From contig CANTFL010001342.1 of assembly GCA_947650285.1 (NCBI GenBank), forward strand, positions 620,001 through 684,000: a stretch of 64,000 bases of DNA, written 5' to 3'. The notes under the pieces were generated by a model. It was not told where the DNA came from. It saw only the letters and a list, made by a program, of their open reading frames with translations, and searched no databases. This DNA is from Hyaloperonospora brassicae (Eukaryota > Oomycota > Peronosporomycetes > Peronosporales > Peronosporaceae). Positions 1 to 10,289 of the stretch are shown piece by piece (the first letter of the stretch is position 1; every line of letters starts with the position of its first letter). The translations under genes and the position numbers were made by a program.

Positions 1-720
1 CCATCGATGCTTACGAAAAGCATCGAGATAAAAGTGTTCTTCAGCGCGAAAGTTCTTCGCACTGGAACTTAAACCATGAAGCTCACTCGCATCGAATAAG
101 GATATTCGATGGTGTTGACGTGTCGCGTGAGACAAGCTATTGACTAGCTGCAGCTCATCACTCTTCGACGTGGTATCTTTGCCGGAACAACGGGTTTCAG
201 TATAAATACGGCTCGCATCATCGTCAACGCGCTCGTGCGAAGTGCACGAGTTGACTGTGGTAATGAGTACTCATACTCATCACCATATTCATCATCGCTC
301 CCGAACATACTGCACCGTATGTCGCGAGTCCGTTCGTTCCTCAGGATTCTAACGAAAGAGGCACCGCAGGTGAGCGCGATGCCTCTGAAGGATTTTTCGA
401 GTCAGATACATCTGACTCGCCAGAGTATCTCACCCCTAGCCCGAGGTCGCTGTGTGCATGAGGTGCGATACTACATGCGCCTGAGGCAACACTTTATGCA
501 GTTATATAAAGAGCAGAAGACGACGAATCATCTGCCGCAGAGGCTGGCGCAGTAGCATAACGTGTCGTCTTTGGGTCTTCCCGCATAGACTTGTTATTTA
601 TGAGGGGCAAAGTCAGAATGAATGGGTCTGACGAACAACTGCTTCCCGTCCCGTTGGCATCCAACGGGTGGCCACAAAAGGTTTAATTGTCAAACGGTGA
701 TTATCAGTTAAGGGGGGTGA
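1..720 (+). mobile_element. 3' internal end of a Gypsy-like LTR retrotransposon
   Basis: This stretch lies directly upstream of a purine-rich tract (GTTAAGGGGGGTGA, 707-720) that abuts an LTR-like start TGTAACGG at 721, the usual arrangement at the 3' end of an LTR retrotransposon. An open frame runs 235-555 (GTG at its left end, first ATG at 319) and encodes a basic peptide I do not recognise. It may be the tail of a polyprotein. The element's protease, RT and integrase would lie left of the window. Calling it Gypsy rests on the LTR's resemblance to oomycete Gypsy LTRs and is inference. Confidence 0.5.
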
Positions 721-1205
721 TGTAACGGTATCCCGTTAAATGATATTGTCATTAAGGATAGAATGACAATAACGAATATTACGTTGCATATTCTTTCAAC
801 AATATCACAAAGGATGATGATAGCGTTGGGATGACTGAAGGGTCTACTCATTGGTTGATATCGTGATGATTATATAAACCCACCAATCGCTACTAGACGC
901 GCGCAATGGGCGGTGAGTAGACATCATCATACGTTTGATTAGATTGATATAATTAGGTCAGGATGAACAGAGACACTAAAGTTTTAAGACTTAAATATAT
1001 TAAATAACAGTTTGACTTTTACCACGACTTGAATCTTTGTCTCAGGAGCTATTGGTCCTCTGGATTAGTGCTATATATAGCAGGTCACTGACCTTTACTG
1101 CTGTCAGTGGGAGATAGCTCCTTACTGAAAAGTCATTACGTAGTTGTCAGTGGGAGATTACTCCGTACTGAAAAGTCAGTACGTTGTTGTCAGTGCCTTG
1201 TTATA
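721..1205 (+). mobile_element. LTR of a Gypsy-like element (3' LTR)
   Basis: It begins TGTAACGGTATCCCGTTA immediately after a polypurine tract. It ends near CCTTGTTATA, an imperfect inverted match to the start. The right end coincides with the point (1206) where homology to the block at 24140 begins, which supports the boundary. The core around 855-925 (ATTGGTTGATATCG, GACGCGCGCAATGGG) recurs in decayed form near 57.85, 58.47 and 62.42 kb. No target-site duplication can be tested because the left end lies outside the window. Confidence 0.55.
1103..1195 (+). repeat. 43-bp tandem repeat in LTR, about 2.2 copies
   Basis: Units start at 1103, 1146 and 1189 with GTCAGTGGGAGAT or GTCAGTGCC. The first two units differ at only a few positions. 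The repeat sits at the downstream end of the LTR. Confidence 0.8.
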
Positions 1206-2765
1206 TATGCCTATTTGCATGCAAACATACCAGACATGGGTTGTGCTCATATAAGCTTATATTATCGGCGTGCGAGGACCGACTCCAGACGGCTTTTAAC
1301 GCGTCATTGCACGTATTTGTGTTACACTAATTGCATCTCGATGGTATCAAGAGAAAGTAACCGATTCACTAATACTTGAGCAAAGGTATTCGGTGTTGCT
1401 TTCGGTGGTAACGACCGATTATCATGATACGAAATCGGCATTGGTGCGATAAATAGCCGTTATTATGCATTCACATGTACCGTTCCAGGCGTCTGCTTCT
1501 ATCAGCTACAAAGATAGCGATTAGTGTTATACATTGGAGGGTGGTTCTCAATGATATTTTTCTATCGGTAGTGTTCTTGCCGACGGCTACTCTTGAAACA
1601 AAGACCCAAACGATCGAGGATCTGGCTCGGTTGCACAAGCACTTTTATGGAAACACCTCTCTGAGGTCTAGGAAGTACGACACATGATCGATCCAAACCT
1701 CCTCATTTTACCGACGCAAGCGGGTGAAGTGGACCTATCCCTTATAAAAATAAATATTTTAACTAAACAAACGAAATATGCGCTCAATGATCATCGTCAC
1801 TTCGTATAAGTACATTGCGGCTAGGGCGAAGTGGCGAAATTATTGCAGCAAAATCCGTCTTAACATCAACCCAACGGTCCATCAGGACATTGAACTTCGA
1901 CGGCCGCTGAAACCGCATCTTCCTCGCTCCTTGAAAGTCATATTCAGGCTGGATAGTTAGTATCAAATCCTGTTCAGATATTAGCCTTGCAGTGTCAAAC
2001 AAAGTGATATTACACCAGTCTGTTATGGGAGTGAGTAGCTAATGGGAAGGCCTAAATTGGGTACTCCTCTATCACGAGGGCATCCGGTCGAAGCCGCAGC
2101 TGCCCAGGACACGAGAAAGATGGATATAAGAGTATCTAGGACCGGGCACCCTAACATACCAACTCGTGGATTTTAGATAGTAATGACAAACCCATAAATA
2201 ACTCTAAGTTCTATCTTTCCCGCCATGGCCCCTACGCTTCAGTGATTTCTACCACACGGGACCTCAACAAATTTGTATCAACATTAACTTGATCTATAGG
2301 TGAGGCCCCAAAACGCATACACCTTATTTTGCGGCGGTGACCAACTACAATCTTGCTTAATTGTTCGTGCATCCATGTTAGTTGTAAACTGATAGCGCAT
2401 ACATAAACGTTTCGGCACCCTCCGCTCATTTTGTACTTGCCAATGGACACTTTTACATCATAAATTAGTAGTTCGTACAAGTCAAGACCCCTCTTCTCTG
2501 CATATCCCTCACTCCGGCCGCATTCCGTAGTCGACGGCCCCATTCTCTTACTTAGGAAATCATTTTGACTTATCGTATTTTTTGCTCGCGAGTCGGCCTT
2601 CTAATGGTGATGTAAAATTAGGCAATTATATTAGGCTCATCCGCATCTCCATCGATTCCCTTGCAGAGTTCTGGACACCGTAAAGAACGGCAAAACTTGA
2701 AAGGCGATTATTTAACAGGCGAATAATTATCGTAAATGGCAGTTCTTCCTGTTCTCCGTACATGG
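1206..2765 (+). repeat. Old dispersed repeat block, paralogous to 24140-25945
   Basis: Colinear but strongly diverged matches to 24140-25945 run through the block. Examples are CATGCAAAC at 1218/24148, ACCGACGCAAGCGGGT near 1710/24907, GCGGCTAGGGCGAAGTGGCG at 1818/25012 and CGGTCCATCAGGACATTGAA at 1876/25069. Short open frames on both strands (for example 2232-2543 minus) are broken in the other copy, so no intact gene is supported. The match stops at about 2765 and the partner sequence resumes here at about 9745. Confidence 0.7.
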
Positions 2766-4215
2766 ATACTCCCTCTTCAAATGGAACCCGCGATTAGTTG
2801 CGTGGATTGCAGCGGATGCGCAACAATGGCCTTTCCAGATTTGAAAATACGCACATGGACTTGCCGGGTACCAGATTTTGACCTCTTATTGGGTCGCAAC
2901 AAACCAGTCGGGTATATAATGATGGGCTACCCGCTGGTGACAGATTTAAAAAACCTCGAGCGATACGTCAGCCATTATTTTATGCGACTGTCATAATGTG
3001 CAAGCTTAGTGATGACATCAAACTAGCTGCTGGAATGAGTAAGTTTGGCTCTTCATCGGGCACTGGCATGTAGCGTCGGTATAGCCGATGCTATATGGTT
3101 ATCGACGGACCTAATCAATGGGGCGTCAACCCGCATTAAGGCTTCGAACCATGCATAAAGCACTTCGGGGCTATGGGCCACGAAATGATCGACCCGTTCG
3201 GTCCCGACCAACGCTCGTAGCTTATAAAGATTAAGGTGACACGCTTTATAGAGGGGTGTGTTACTCTATATCTCAAAAGACGGTTAGTCATTAACTATAC
3301 ACGGTATATTATTGGCTATAAGTGCTAATAAGTTTATTAAATCTACACAACGCCTTTGTTAAAGGATATGTTACGGGTTATATCCACGGCTTATAGCATA
3401 TTAGTTCGTCGGAAATTAGCTTCCACGGAGAAAATCCACCATTTCTACAACACTTCGGTCGGGCTTTAGTACCACAAGCAAAAGTTAAACACTACTTAAT
3501 TGATACACTTAAAGCACACGTGTAACACGTCAAGAGGAAGCTTCTTCTTTTCTCCTTTGCATGGTGAACTGAAACCTTATTCGTCTTTTATCTCTGTTTT
3601 TAATTACGCCCGTAGCACCCTATACTGACGCTAACTAATTATTTTAGCAATTCTAGTCTTCTACATTGGTCCATGAGCGACCAGTCAATCGTCATCAATT
3701 GACGGCTGACAGGTCGACCGATCGCACATTAATGACCCATCAGCAGGCCACGTTAATAGTGGAGCACGCCATTATAACCGCTATAAAGCAAATGGTGGCG
3801 CCTGATAAATCGTTATTGTGGCCAATAGTGGTGCCCGCCTAGTCATCCCTCAAATGGAGTTTTACTGGACACAATTTATCCTGGATCTGAATTTATCATA
3901 ATTACGAGGTACTTAGAGGGCAATTGACTGCAATGTTTCGAACCGCTTGGCGTGCAGGATGTCGTCAAAAGAGAAGTATTATAGACCAATCCAATAAAAT
4001 TCTTCTCCCACATGACAAAGTAGAAGTCAATAATCACAGTATATGTGCCCGGGAACGCGGTCTTCAAGCCTCTAAAAAACGTCTTGAGGTGCTAGAAACA
4101 ATGTCGCACGTATTTCCAGAAATTTCTAAACGTAGTGTTGACGTGGCACTCATTCAAGACCTACTAATAAAACAAATCATGCTCAAAAGAAGCTCAAAGT
4201 TTTTGAAACTCCTGC

Positions 4216-4614
4216 TCAATGATATCGTTGCTTTGCCGGCTCTAGCGGGCGGAGAGGCAATCCCATTGCTCGCAAATGTATCAGCGAAACTTGACCGCGA
4301 AGATTGACGAGCTGATGAGGCGTAACAGGCGGCATATATTGGCAGATTTGTTTAATGAGTCGCGTTCTGCCGCGATGCCAGCAAGGATGTCTACCAAATT
4401 TAACGCAAAAAGTGACCACGCTATCGACAACGACAGCCAATTTGTCGGCGCCAGCCTCTTCTATGGACGCGATGACATAGCTGTCCAGGTCCGCCAATAC
4501 GTCTTCGACATTGCTGAGCTTAAAGAGAACTTCTTGTCCTCTGACAGCACATCGAATTTTGGATCAAGCGCATCCACAGCTTCCTGGCCGGCATTCAGTG
4601 AAGCGCTAAATTAA
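4216..4614. other. Anonymous coding-like remnant
   Basis: Open frames overlap on both strands: minus 4216-4497, and plus 3924-4307 and 4276-4614. The minus frame reads like a real protein around VLADLDSYVIASIEEAGADK, while the plus frame 4276-4614 is a clean run of 112 codons. Both cannot be right, and neither carries a motif I know. Likely a pseudogene of an unidentified gene. Confidence 0.25.
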
Positions 4615-5137
4615 TACGCGTGGGTTGATATTAATTTCATTATGTCTTCCTTTGCTTATAACAAAGCGTTTATCGGAACGTGATAAGCGCCTCGTTGGCG
4701 ACATTCGCGACAAAAATGACGACCACCCACTACTTTAGTGGCGAGGCGCGATCAACAAGGCGGATTCTCCATACCAATCAACGCTCGTATTGGCCACTCA
4801 ATGTTGCCGGAACCAAGCAGCAAACCGCATCAAATTTCAGTACTTTGGAAGCCACCACGATCGAAAGTAAGCTAATGAATGTACCGTAAATATTAGTTCT
4901 CATCGAGTGTCCGCAACATTATTGGCCTGCGTTTCCGTGTCTTTGATAGAAATTTATTATTGCCTTCGTTAGTGTGAGATGAGGCCAATTAGTAGAGAGT
5001 AGAATTCATCCTTCAATAGATGCTTGACTAGTCGCTGCAGACCAATATCAATTTAGTGCAGGCCATACCTAAGTCGAAAGAAACCGGGCTTCACGACTCG
5101 CCTAAAGCGAGTGGCAACGCTTTCAGCCCGCCGGTCA

Positions 5138-5747
5138 TCATTCTTTTACCGTGTGTGTGGAAATAATCAGATCCCGCCAGTTGGGGCAGACGACATCCAG
5201 TGCTCTTTCAGGATGCAGTTTATTCTCTTCTCTGGTATGATTGCCGGAAAGTGGTATAGCGAGCAATAAAAAGTTATGAGTCGCTTCAAAGATGAATGAT
5301 CGAACGCGGATGTTCAAATGCGAGGTCGATATGTGTGTGGATATGTCCATAGCCAGTATTAACGTCCAGCCTGATGCCAGCATTTCCGAAATCTTCTAAA
5401 AAAATTCAGCGCGCAGACATACCGAATGTAACTCATGATCTTGTCTTCACTTTCATTCTCTATCGACGTCAAACCCGTAAGCACTTCCACTGATGTGGAG
5501 AACCCGAGCAGTCATTCGAAAACATGTCCCTCCACGAATTATCCGACGATGAGGCGAAACTGAATGGTGTTCTTGATGACGATGCGATAGCGGTTGGTCG
5601 TAGCTCCGAATTCTGCTCCGTCTCTACGGGACCAATAACAGCCTCGAAGATGGCCAGAGAACGCTCCTTGATTGTCTGGTCGTTTGCGTCATCCGGATGG
5701 AAGAATATCTCACCACCAATAACATCAACGATGCTCTTGTCTACCAA
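5138..5747 (-). other. Anonymous coding-like remnant, possibly two pieces of one gene
   Basis: Minus-strand open frames 5469-5747 and 5138-5383 follow each other. The first includes DVIGGEIFFHPDDANDQTIK and looks protein-like. The second includes IFEATHNFLLLAIPLSGNHT. They could be exons or frameshifted parts of one decayed gene, perhaps continuing into 4216-4497. I do not recognise the family. Confidence 0.25.
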
Positions 5748-6707
5748 GTGCTACATATGTGTATGGGGTCCGCCAGAGCGGGATCGTATGCTATTTCAGT
5801 GCACAATGGGAGCGCTCATGTTAAAGAACGTAGCCTTCTGCCTTATTTGACAGGGCAAAATACGTCACCCAGTTCTGAGAATGCCGTATTTTCGTGTGCT
5901 TTCTGTTGACATCAGCGCAAAATGGACGTTTAAAAATACCAGATATTGCTCGTATTTTCCATTTGGCGCCAAATTCCTATTCGCGACCAAAATGAAGACA
6001 GAAAAGGCAAATTACTAGCACAATGACCTTCCTAGACGGATCGCATTCGCAAACTATTAGCGCGAATGCGATAATATGGGCGTTGTTGAAGTATTTTAAG
6101 CTGAGGAGATATATTTTAGGCAAATCCTACGTCCGATTTTTTGGTATAATGGCAATCTGTGCCAAATGGTATGTGTATGGGGGGACTAAAATACAATTAA
6201 GTGGTCAGCATGGGTCTGCATACACGGATTTCTTCATAGTCATAGATGAAGGAACATTCTATTTGTGCTCCGCAATTCTTGATTAAATTAGACCATATCC
6301 GGCTGGGTACATCTACGTACGACTGTAAGTGTACAGTACAATTATTCAGCATTACTAAATGGGATTGTATGCGACAATATGCGCGCGAGAAAGGCTTGTT
6401 TTTGCAGACTCCGCCACCAAATTAGAGATAAACGCTTCACGAAAGTTAGGATTAGGTAGTAGTGGCGTGATATGTTGAAACGCCACTTATAAAGTGGCCT
6501 GCCCATCAGTCAGTCATTAAAGTTGTGGTACTTAGTACCGTAAATATTAAAACAATATTAATATCGGGACTTTATAAATAATACCATTCGGTATTACCGA
6601 TAGTCTGACAATGAAATACACTTGATACCCTTTTCCACGAGACGGTGTGCCATACGTACATTTCATTTAGATAACAAATACATTTCATTTAGTAAAATGT
6701 TCATTCC

Positions 6708-6821
6708 ATGCGCAAAGAAAACAACTGTCGTGTGAACTTGTTCGCAGCAGCTTTGCTGGCATTTGCATTATCGGGTTTAGATGATTATATCATGACCGAG
6801 GACACGATACGGCACATCTAG
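6708..6821 (+). other. 37-codon ORF with signal-peptide-like N-terminus
   Basis: ATG at 6708 to TAG at 6819-6821. The peptide has a basic start (MRKENNCR) followed by the hydrophobic run VNLFAAALLAFALSGL, as in a secretion signal, and stops soon afterwards. It may be the stub of a decayed secreted-protein gene or a chance frame. No homologue is recognised. Confidence 0.25.
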
Positions 6822-7259
6822 TTTATCTCATGTTCCGTTTGTTAAGTGTACCTCCAGACGGGGGCGTAATGGATCAGTATTCCGCGAAGAGCTGACTAAT
6901 CTATTGCAGAGCTCTCTGACATTAGGACTGTGGTATGCAGCAGCTGTGGGCGATCACACTACGAGACACAGGTCCGGAAAATGAAGTCTTCGGGGCGCAT
7001 TTACAAGCTTGTATTGCATTGCATAGCTAATAGTCTACACGGCATTCGACTGCGTTAGATTTTCGCTACGATCAATTACCTTTATCAGCGCTTGGTCCTG
7101 TCTTAGGACCAATCGGACATCTTGCTAATGCCAAATTGTATGTAGAAGATATTGAAAATCCTACAATAGTATCACCTTGCCAACGTGCTAAATCTTTCTG
7201 GTCTCAGCAACATAATATCAATACATACCTGAGCTTTCTCATTGATGTATTGGATTATC

Positions 7260-7476
7260 TATGCTATGCGTCGAAATAAAACTGTAAAGTTAAGGCAAGA
7301 GCGTACTTGTCACGTACTTAACGGCTGCAACGTTTTCCAGTTTATTTTATATATTGCTTACTAATGGCGAATTGCGGAGTGCTCATTCTGAATTTATCAC
7401 ACACTCAAGATACCGGAACAGTTAACGGGTGTGCATAAATCATAAATTTTCGGCTTGTACGTCCAAGCGTATATCT
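7260..7476 (+). repeat. Left part of the dispersed unit (copy U1)
   Basis: Colinear with 42430-42650. Shared islands include CTTGTCACGTAC/TTTGTCACGTCC, GGGTGTGCAT(A/T)AATC and TTCTCGGCTTGTAC-like sequence. The unit resumes after the transposon at 9371 (TAGCGGACAG... against TAGCTGACGG... at 42650). Confidence 0.55.
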
Positions 7477-7534
7477 GAATAATGCTATTGAATTGGGAGG
7501 ATAAAAAGTGCCCCATTTAATCACGAAATAAATA

Positions 7535-7583
7535 GGGAATTGCTAAATTCACACCCCTTTTCCTTTGATTCACACCCTTCCTT
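7535..7583 (+). repeat. Left terminal inverted repeat of the Pack-type element
   Basis: Pairs with the reverse complement of 8567-8615. The shared core is CACACCCCTTTTCCTT, then GATTCACA and TTCCTT. Confidence 0.85.
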
Positions 7584-7620
7584 CAAAAATTTATATATAC
7601 AAGGTACGCAATCGCCTTTG

Positions 7621-7848
7621 GACAAAGACGAGTACTTTCTCTGCCACTTAGCTACGGGCGACATCTTGCGCGCTGCTATAGCTGCTGGCACCGACATCGA
7701 CAAAAAGGTCTAAGCCGCGATGGAGTCGGGCGCACTTGTGACCGACGGGATTGTCGTCGGGATCATGAAGGACGCCATCAAGAGTTCGGAATTCCGTCGT
7801 GGCTTTATTCTTGACGACTTTCCACGAACGGTCGTGCAGGCCAAAAAG
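7621..7848 (+). pseudogene. Captured adenylate kinase fragment
   Basis: Frame 7621-7848 reads [12 protein letters not shown], then an in-frame TAA at 7711-7713, then GALVTDGIVVGIMKDAI and GFILDDFPRTVVQAKK. These match the NMP-binding and lid-proximal core of eukaryotic adenylate kinase (ATP + AMP to 2 ADP), including the FPRT motif with its substrate-binding arginine. The usual G before FPRT is replaced by D. The P-loop N-terminus and the C-terminal half are missing. Homology stops at AAAAAG followed by GTGAGA, which looks like an intact 5' splice site and suggests capture from genomic DNA. Non-functional: one internal stop and about a third of the usual length. Confidence 0.85.
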
Positions 7849-7941
7849 GTGAGAACAAGAGGAGATACAGACGAGTGTCCAGGTTTCAACGCAGAGGCTG
7901 ACCATAGTCTCCTCTTTTTGTATGCGTAGTCCTCGCAACTA

Positions 7942-8214
7942 TATGTAGACCTGCTGGCCTTCAATGACGTCTCTTGCGCTGGCTGGGCGTGCGTGTTGTA
8001 CCTAACAGTGACAACGGACCTCAAGGCGCGTGAAGGTATAAATCTGGATTGGAGCCATATGGCACAAATCACGTGGGACGTTGTGTCACTGCCGCTCAAA
8101 GTGGTTTAGACGATGGCCGTAGTGGAAATCGTACACGATGTCGTGGGATTTTTGCGATGCCCAGTGGGCTCTACACTCATGCAAGTGATCTCTCGGCTAT
8201 GGATCGTCTGGGAT
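7942..8214 (+). pseudogene. Captured 3-hydroxyacyl-CoA dehydratase (PTPLA/HACD) fragment
   Basis: The frame includes GWACVLYLTV, then VVSLPLKVV, an in-frame TAG at 8107-8109, then TMAVVEIVHDVVGFLRCPVG and QVISRLWIVWD. This is the signature order of the PTPLA family, ER membrane enzymes that dehydrate very-long-chain 3-hydroxyacyl-CoA; the usual core is LKxVQTLAxLEIxHxxxGxVRSPV. The TAG replaces the conserved Q codon. Only the N-terminal half is present. It is a pseudogene fragment in the same orientation as the adenylate kinase piece. Confidence 0.8.
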
Positions 8215-8236
8215 CTGTCCCGCTTCGAGCTATATG

Positions 8237-8386
8237 TTCGTTTACGGCACCTCGATCACATTTAAGGTAGACACGCTTTCCTGCAATCGAACTTTTAATC
8301 GCAACAGCATTGGCTTGGTCACGTGCAAACGCCTGCACAGTATCCATAAGTTGATCTCGACTGGCATACTCAACCTCGGGTGGATG
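8237..8386 (-). pseudogene. FAR1/MULE-like N-terminal fragment
   Basis: The minus-strand frame (open 8177-8476) contains EYASRDQLMDTVQAFARDQ followed by AVAIKSSIAGKRVYLKCDRG. This resembles the N-terminal region of FAR1-like/MULE transposase-derived proteins common in oomycetes (aromatic, then helix, then GYxVxIxxS, then CDRG). It may be a remnant of the parent transposase rather than a third host gene. Truncated, and overlapping the end of the dehydratase fragment in the opposite direction. Confidence 0.6.
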
Positions 8387-8566
8387 AAGAATGTTATTGA
8401 GTGGTGCCCTATCAGTAAACGCTGGAGGAGATAGACCACAGGCGTGAGTTGTATCGTATGAATTTCTTACGTACAACTTGACAATTAATGGCCTAGATTA
8501 TTGAGTAATACTTTTGTCAGAAATCAAATCTTAAAATAAATAGGATTTTTATATACATTATTTGAA

Positions 8567-8615
8567 AAGGAACGCTGTGAATCTAAGGAAAAGGGGTGTG
8601 TATTAAGCAATTCCC
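8567..8615 (-). repeat. Right terminal inverted repeat of the Pack-type element
   Basis: The reverse complement starts GGGAATTGCTTAATACACACCCC, matching 7535 onward. It is followed by the 8-bp flank AATAAAAA. Confidence 0.85.
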
Positions 8616-8689
8616 AATAAAAATGCCCTCGATAATTGGAAAATTAAAATTACCACGACCTAGTATGTTCAGTTAATTTGGCACACATA

Positions 8690-9110
8690 ATTTTAAATGA
8701 CCTTTATCATTTTTGTTTTGACTATCACGCCCTTGACCAATCCCTGCCCGGTTCGGGAAGCCGCGGAGGGGTTCTGCAGCGGGCGTGCTGCGCTTGCAGC
8801 CACCAGTTGCAGAACCCTCTCCACGGCTCGGCCCCAAGCAGGGCGGGGTCGGTCACGGCTAGCCCCAGTCGGTATGTGCCAATGTTGTTGATACTGATGT
8901 TATTGCTTTTGTTATAGTTGTTTCAGTAGCTATTGTTGATGTTGTTGCTGCCACTGGTAATGATGTTGCTGCTGCTGTTGTTGTTGTTGTTGTAGGTGGT
9001 GCGGTTGCTGTTGGTGTTGCTCTGTAGATGATGCTACTGCTATTGCTACTGATGTCGATACTGCTGTTGTTATTGTAGGTGATGCTGTTGCTATTGGTTT
9101 ATATTACTTG
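8690..9110 (+). repeat. GC-rich module plus degenerate TTG/GCT triplet array
   Basis: 8740-8880 is GC-rich and matches, in inverted orientation, 20300-20450 (shared GGAAGCCGCGGA, GGGC(G/A)TGCTGCG and CGGTCACGGC). 8881-9110 is an irregular TGTTGT/GCTGCT array whose counterpart is the CAA/CAG array at 20160-20290. Both belong to the composite element, and no gene is supported. Confidence 0.6.
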
Positions 9111-9370
9111 TGGGATTGCATTTTCTTCCTTCTGATCAGTTTTGATCGTATATCGACATATTCATATCAATAGACCCCAATGAATCTATTTTTTCTATTT
9201 AGCTCTTATTGATGGCTTCAATGTATGCAGACTTCGTCGTATGCAGGCCTATTCTGAGAAGGAAACGTGCGATGATGCCTTAAGCGTATTCGTCAAACCA
9301 GGACGTGGGGCATTTTTTATTCTTGTTAATAAATGGGGGTATTTTTATTGTACCTATTAAATAAACAAAT

Positions 9371-10001
9371 TCCAAGCGTAAATCTCAAAAATAGTATAGC
9401 GGACAGATTTTCGACAAGCCGATGATCATTCTTTAGCCTGGGTCTGATGATAACTTCAGAAAAAATAGACGTTTCCTTACATTCTGCTCGGTATACACCT
9501 AAACGTGTTCAAAGGACATCCACTCCGGCATGAATAGATACCGTGGTAATCTCGCCTATCATTTATGCCTTGTGCGCCTCGTTACCCGTTCCAGTCCGCT
9601 ACGTAAATGTAGATCTGCTTTCCTTTAAATACGCCCTTCATCGGAGTGCCGCAGCGATCACCCATTGTTTGTGCAAGAAATGAAGGTGATGTGGCAGATA
9701 ATACGCCACATCATCGAAGTTCTGGTATAATTAAAGGACTGCGTCACTTAAATAGTGTCAAATCCCGCCGCCTCAACGAGATTTTGTTCTGAAAGCTTTG
9801 TGGATGCCCAAGCAAACACATCAAGACACATGCGGGTGTGCTGGTTTCAGAAGCTGGTACATTTTTGGTAAGTAACTATGTTTTGTTCGACCAGCACGAC
9901 GTTCCAAAAATTTTGTCAACTTGCGTCGAATCGGGAAAAGAAGCGCATGAATGCTTTGTCGAGGCCAGCCCACTCTTATCACAGTACATACTTTTTATAT
10001 T
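9371..10001 (+). repeat. Unit U1 continuation, diverged from 25946-26213
   Basis: From about 9745 the sequence is recognisably paralogous to 25955-26213 (for example AATCCCGCCGCCT, AACTTGCGTCGAATC and TTGTC(G/A)AGGCCAG) but differs at many positions. Identity jumps abruptly at about 10002. 9371-9745 resembles 42650-42740. Confidence 0.6.
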
Positions 10002-10289
10002 GCTGCATGCCGTTAATCCTGGCAAAATGTTGTATTTACTGTAGGTCGATGCCGACCATAATGAATTTACAGCAAAATATACACAAGCGTATTATTTGCA
10101 TCAAATGTGACGTTCGATGATTGATGCTTGGTGTACTTCTGCATGCAATTAATGTTGTCCATCGAGAAAGGAGAACTTCCGCTTTTTCCGTTTAGATTAA
10201 ATGTCATGTGTGTCCCGCGCACGAGCTGCTTGGGTGGCTGAACAATGCGTCAATCAGTATCCAACGTATTTGCCATAAAGTGCAAACAA

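Larger units (their letters stand above)
2766..7259. other. Decayed, gene-poor sequence with no recognised gene
   Basis: The partner block near 25.95 kb lacks this segment. It contains AT-rich stretches, short hairpins (for example around 6475-6500 and 3770-3835) and several short open frames listed separately. I recognise no domain. It may be remnants of elements and genes in advanced decay. Confidence 0.4.
7535..8615. mobile_element. Pack-type (MULE-like) transposon with three captured gene fragments
   Basis: A 1081-bp element with terminal inverted repeats of about 49 bp starting GGGAATTGCT(A/T)AAT, with about five mismatches between the arms. It is flanked by an 8-bp direct repeat, AATAAATA (7527-7534) and AATAAAAA (8616-8623). 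Removing the element and one repeat restores the ATCACGAAATAAAAATGCCC motif of the surrounding tandem array, which also occurs at 20.5 kb. Inside are parts of adenylate kinase, a 3-hydroxyacyl-CoA dehydratase and a FAR1/MULE-like N-terminal region on the opposite strand. No full transposase is present, so it is non-autonomous. MULE assignment is inferred from the long inverted repeats and the FAR1-like piece; 8 bp is slightly short for a MULE duplication and would also fit hAT. Confidence 0.75.
7477..9370. mobile_element. Composite DNA transposon with GCCCC-rich subterminal repeats, carrying a nested element
   Basis: The segment interrupts the unit homologous to 42.4-43.0 kb. It is flanked by a near-identical 15-mer, TCCAAGCGTATATCT (7462) and TCCAAGCGTAAATCT (9371). 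Ends carry inverted copies of an AATAAAAATGCCCC-type motif: GTGCCCCATTTAATCACG at 7509 and, inverted, GTGGGGCATTTTTTATT at 9306 followed by GGGGGTATTTTTATT. The same motif is tandemly repeated at 20520-20650. The class is unclear because a 15-bp target duplication is unusual for a terminal-inverted-repeat transposon. No transposase was found in this copy. Confidence 0.5.

Noticed and set aside
3650..3850. Possible LTR with repeated CACGTTAATAGTGG/CCAATAGTGGTG motifs
   Set aside because: No matching second copy, no TG...CA boundary and no adjoining primer site or purine tract could be identified.
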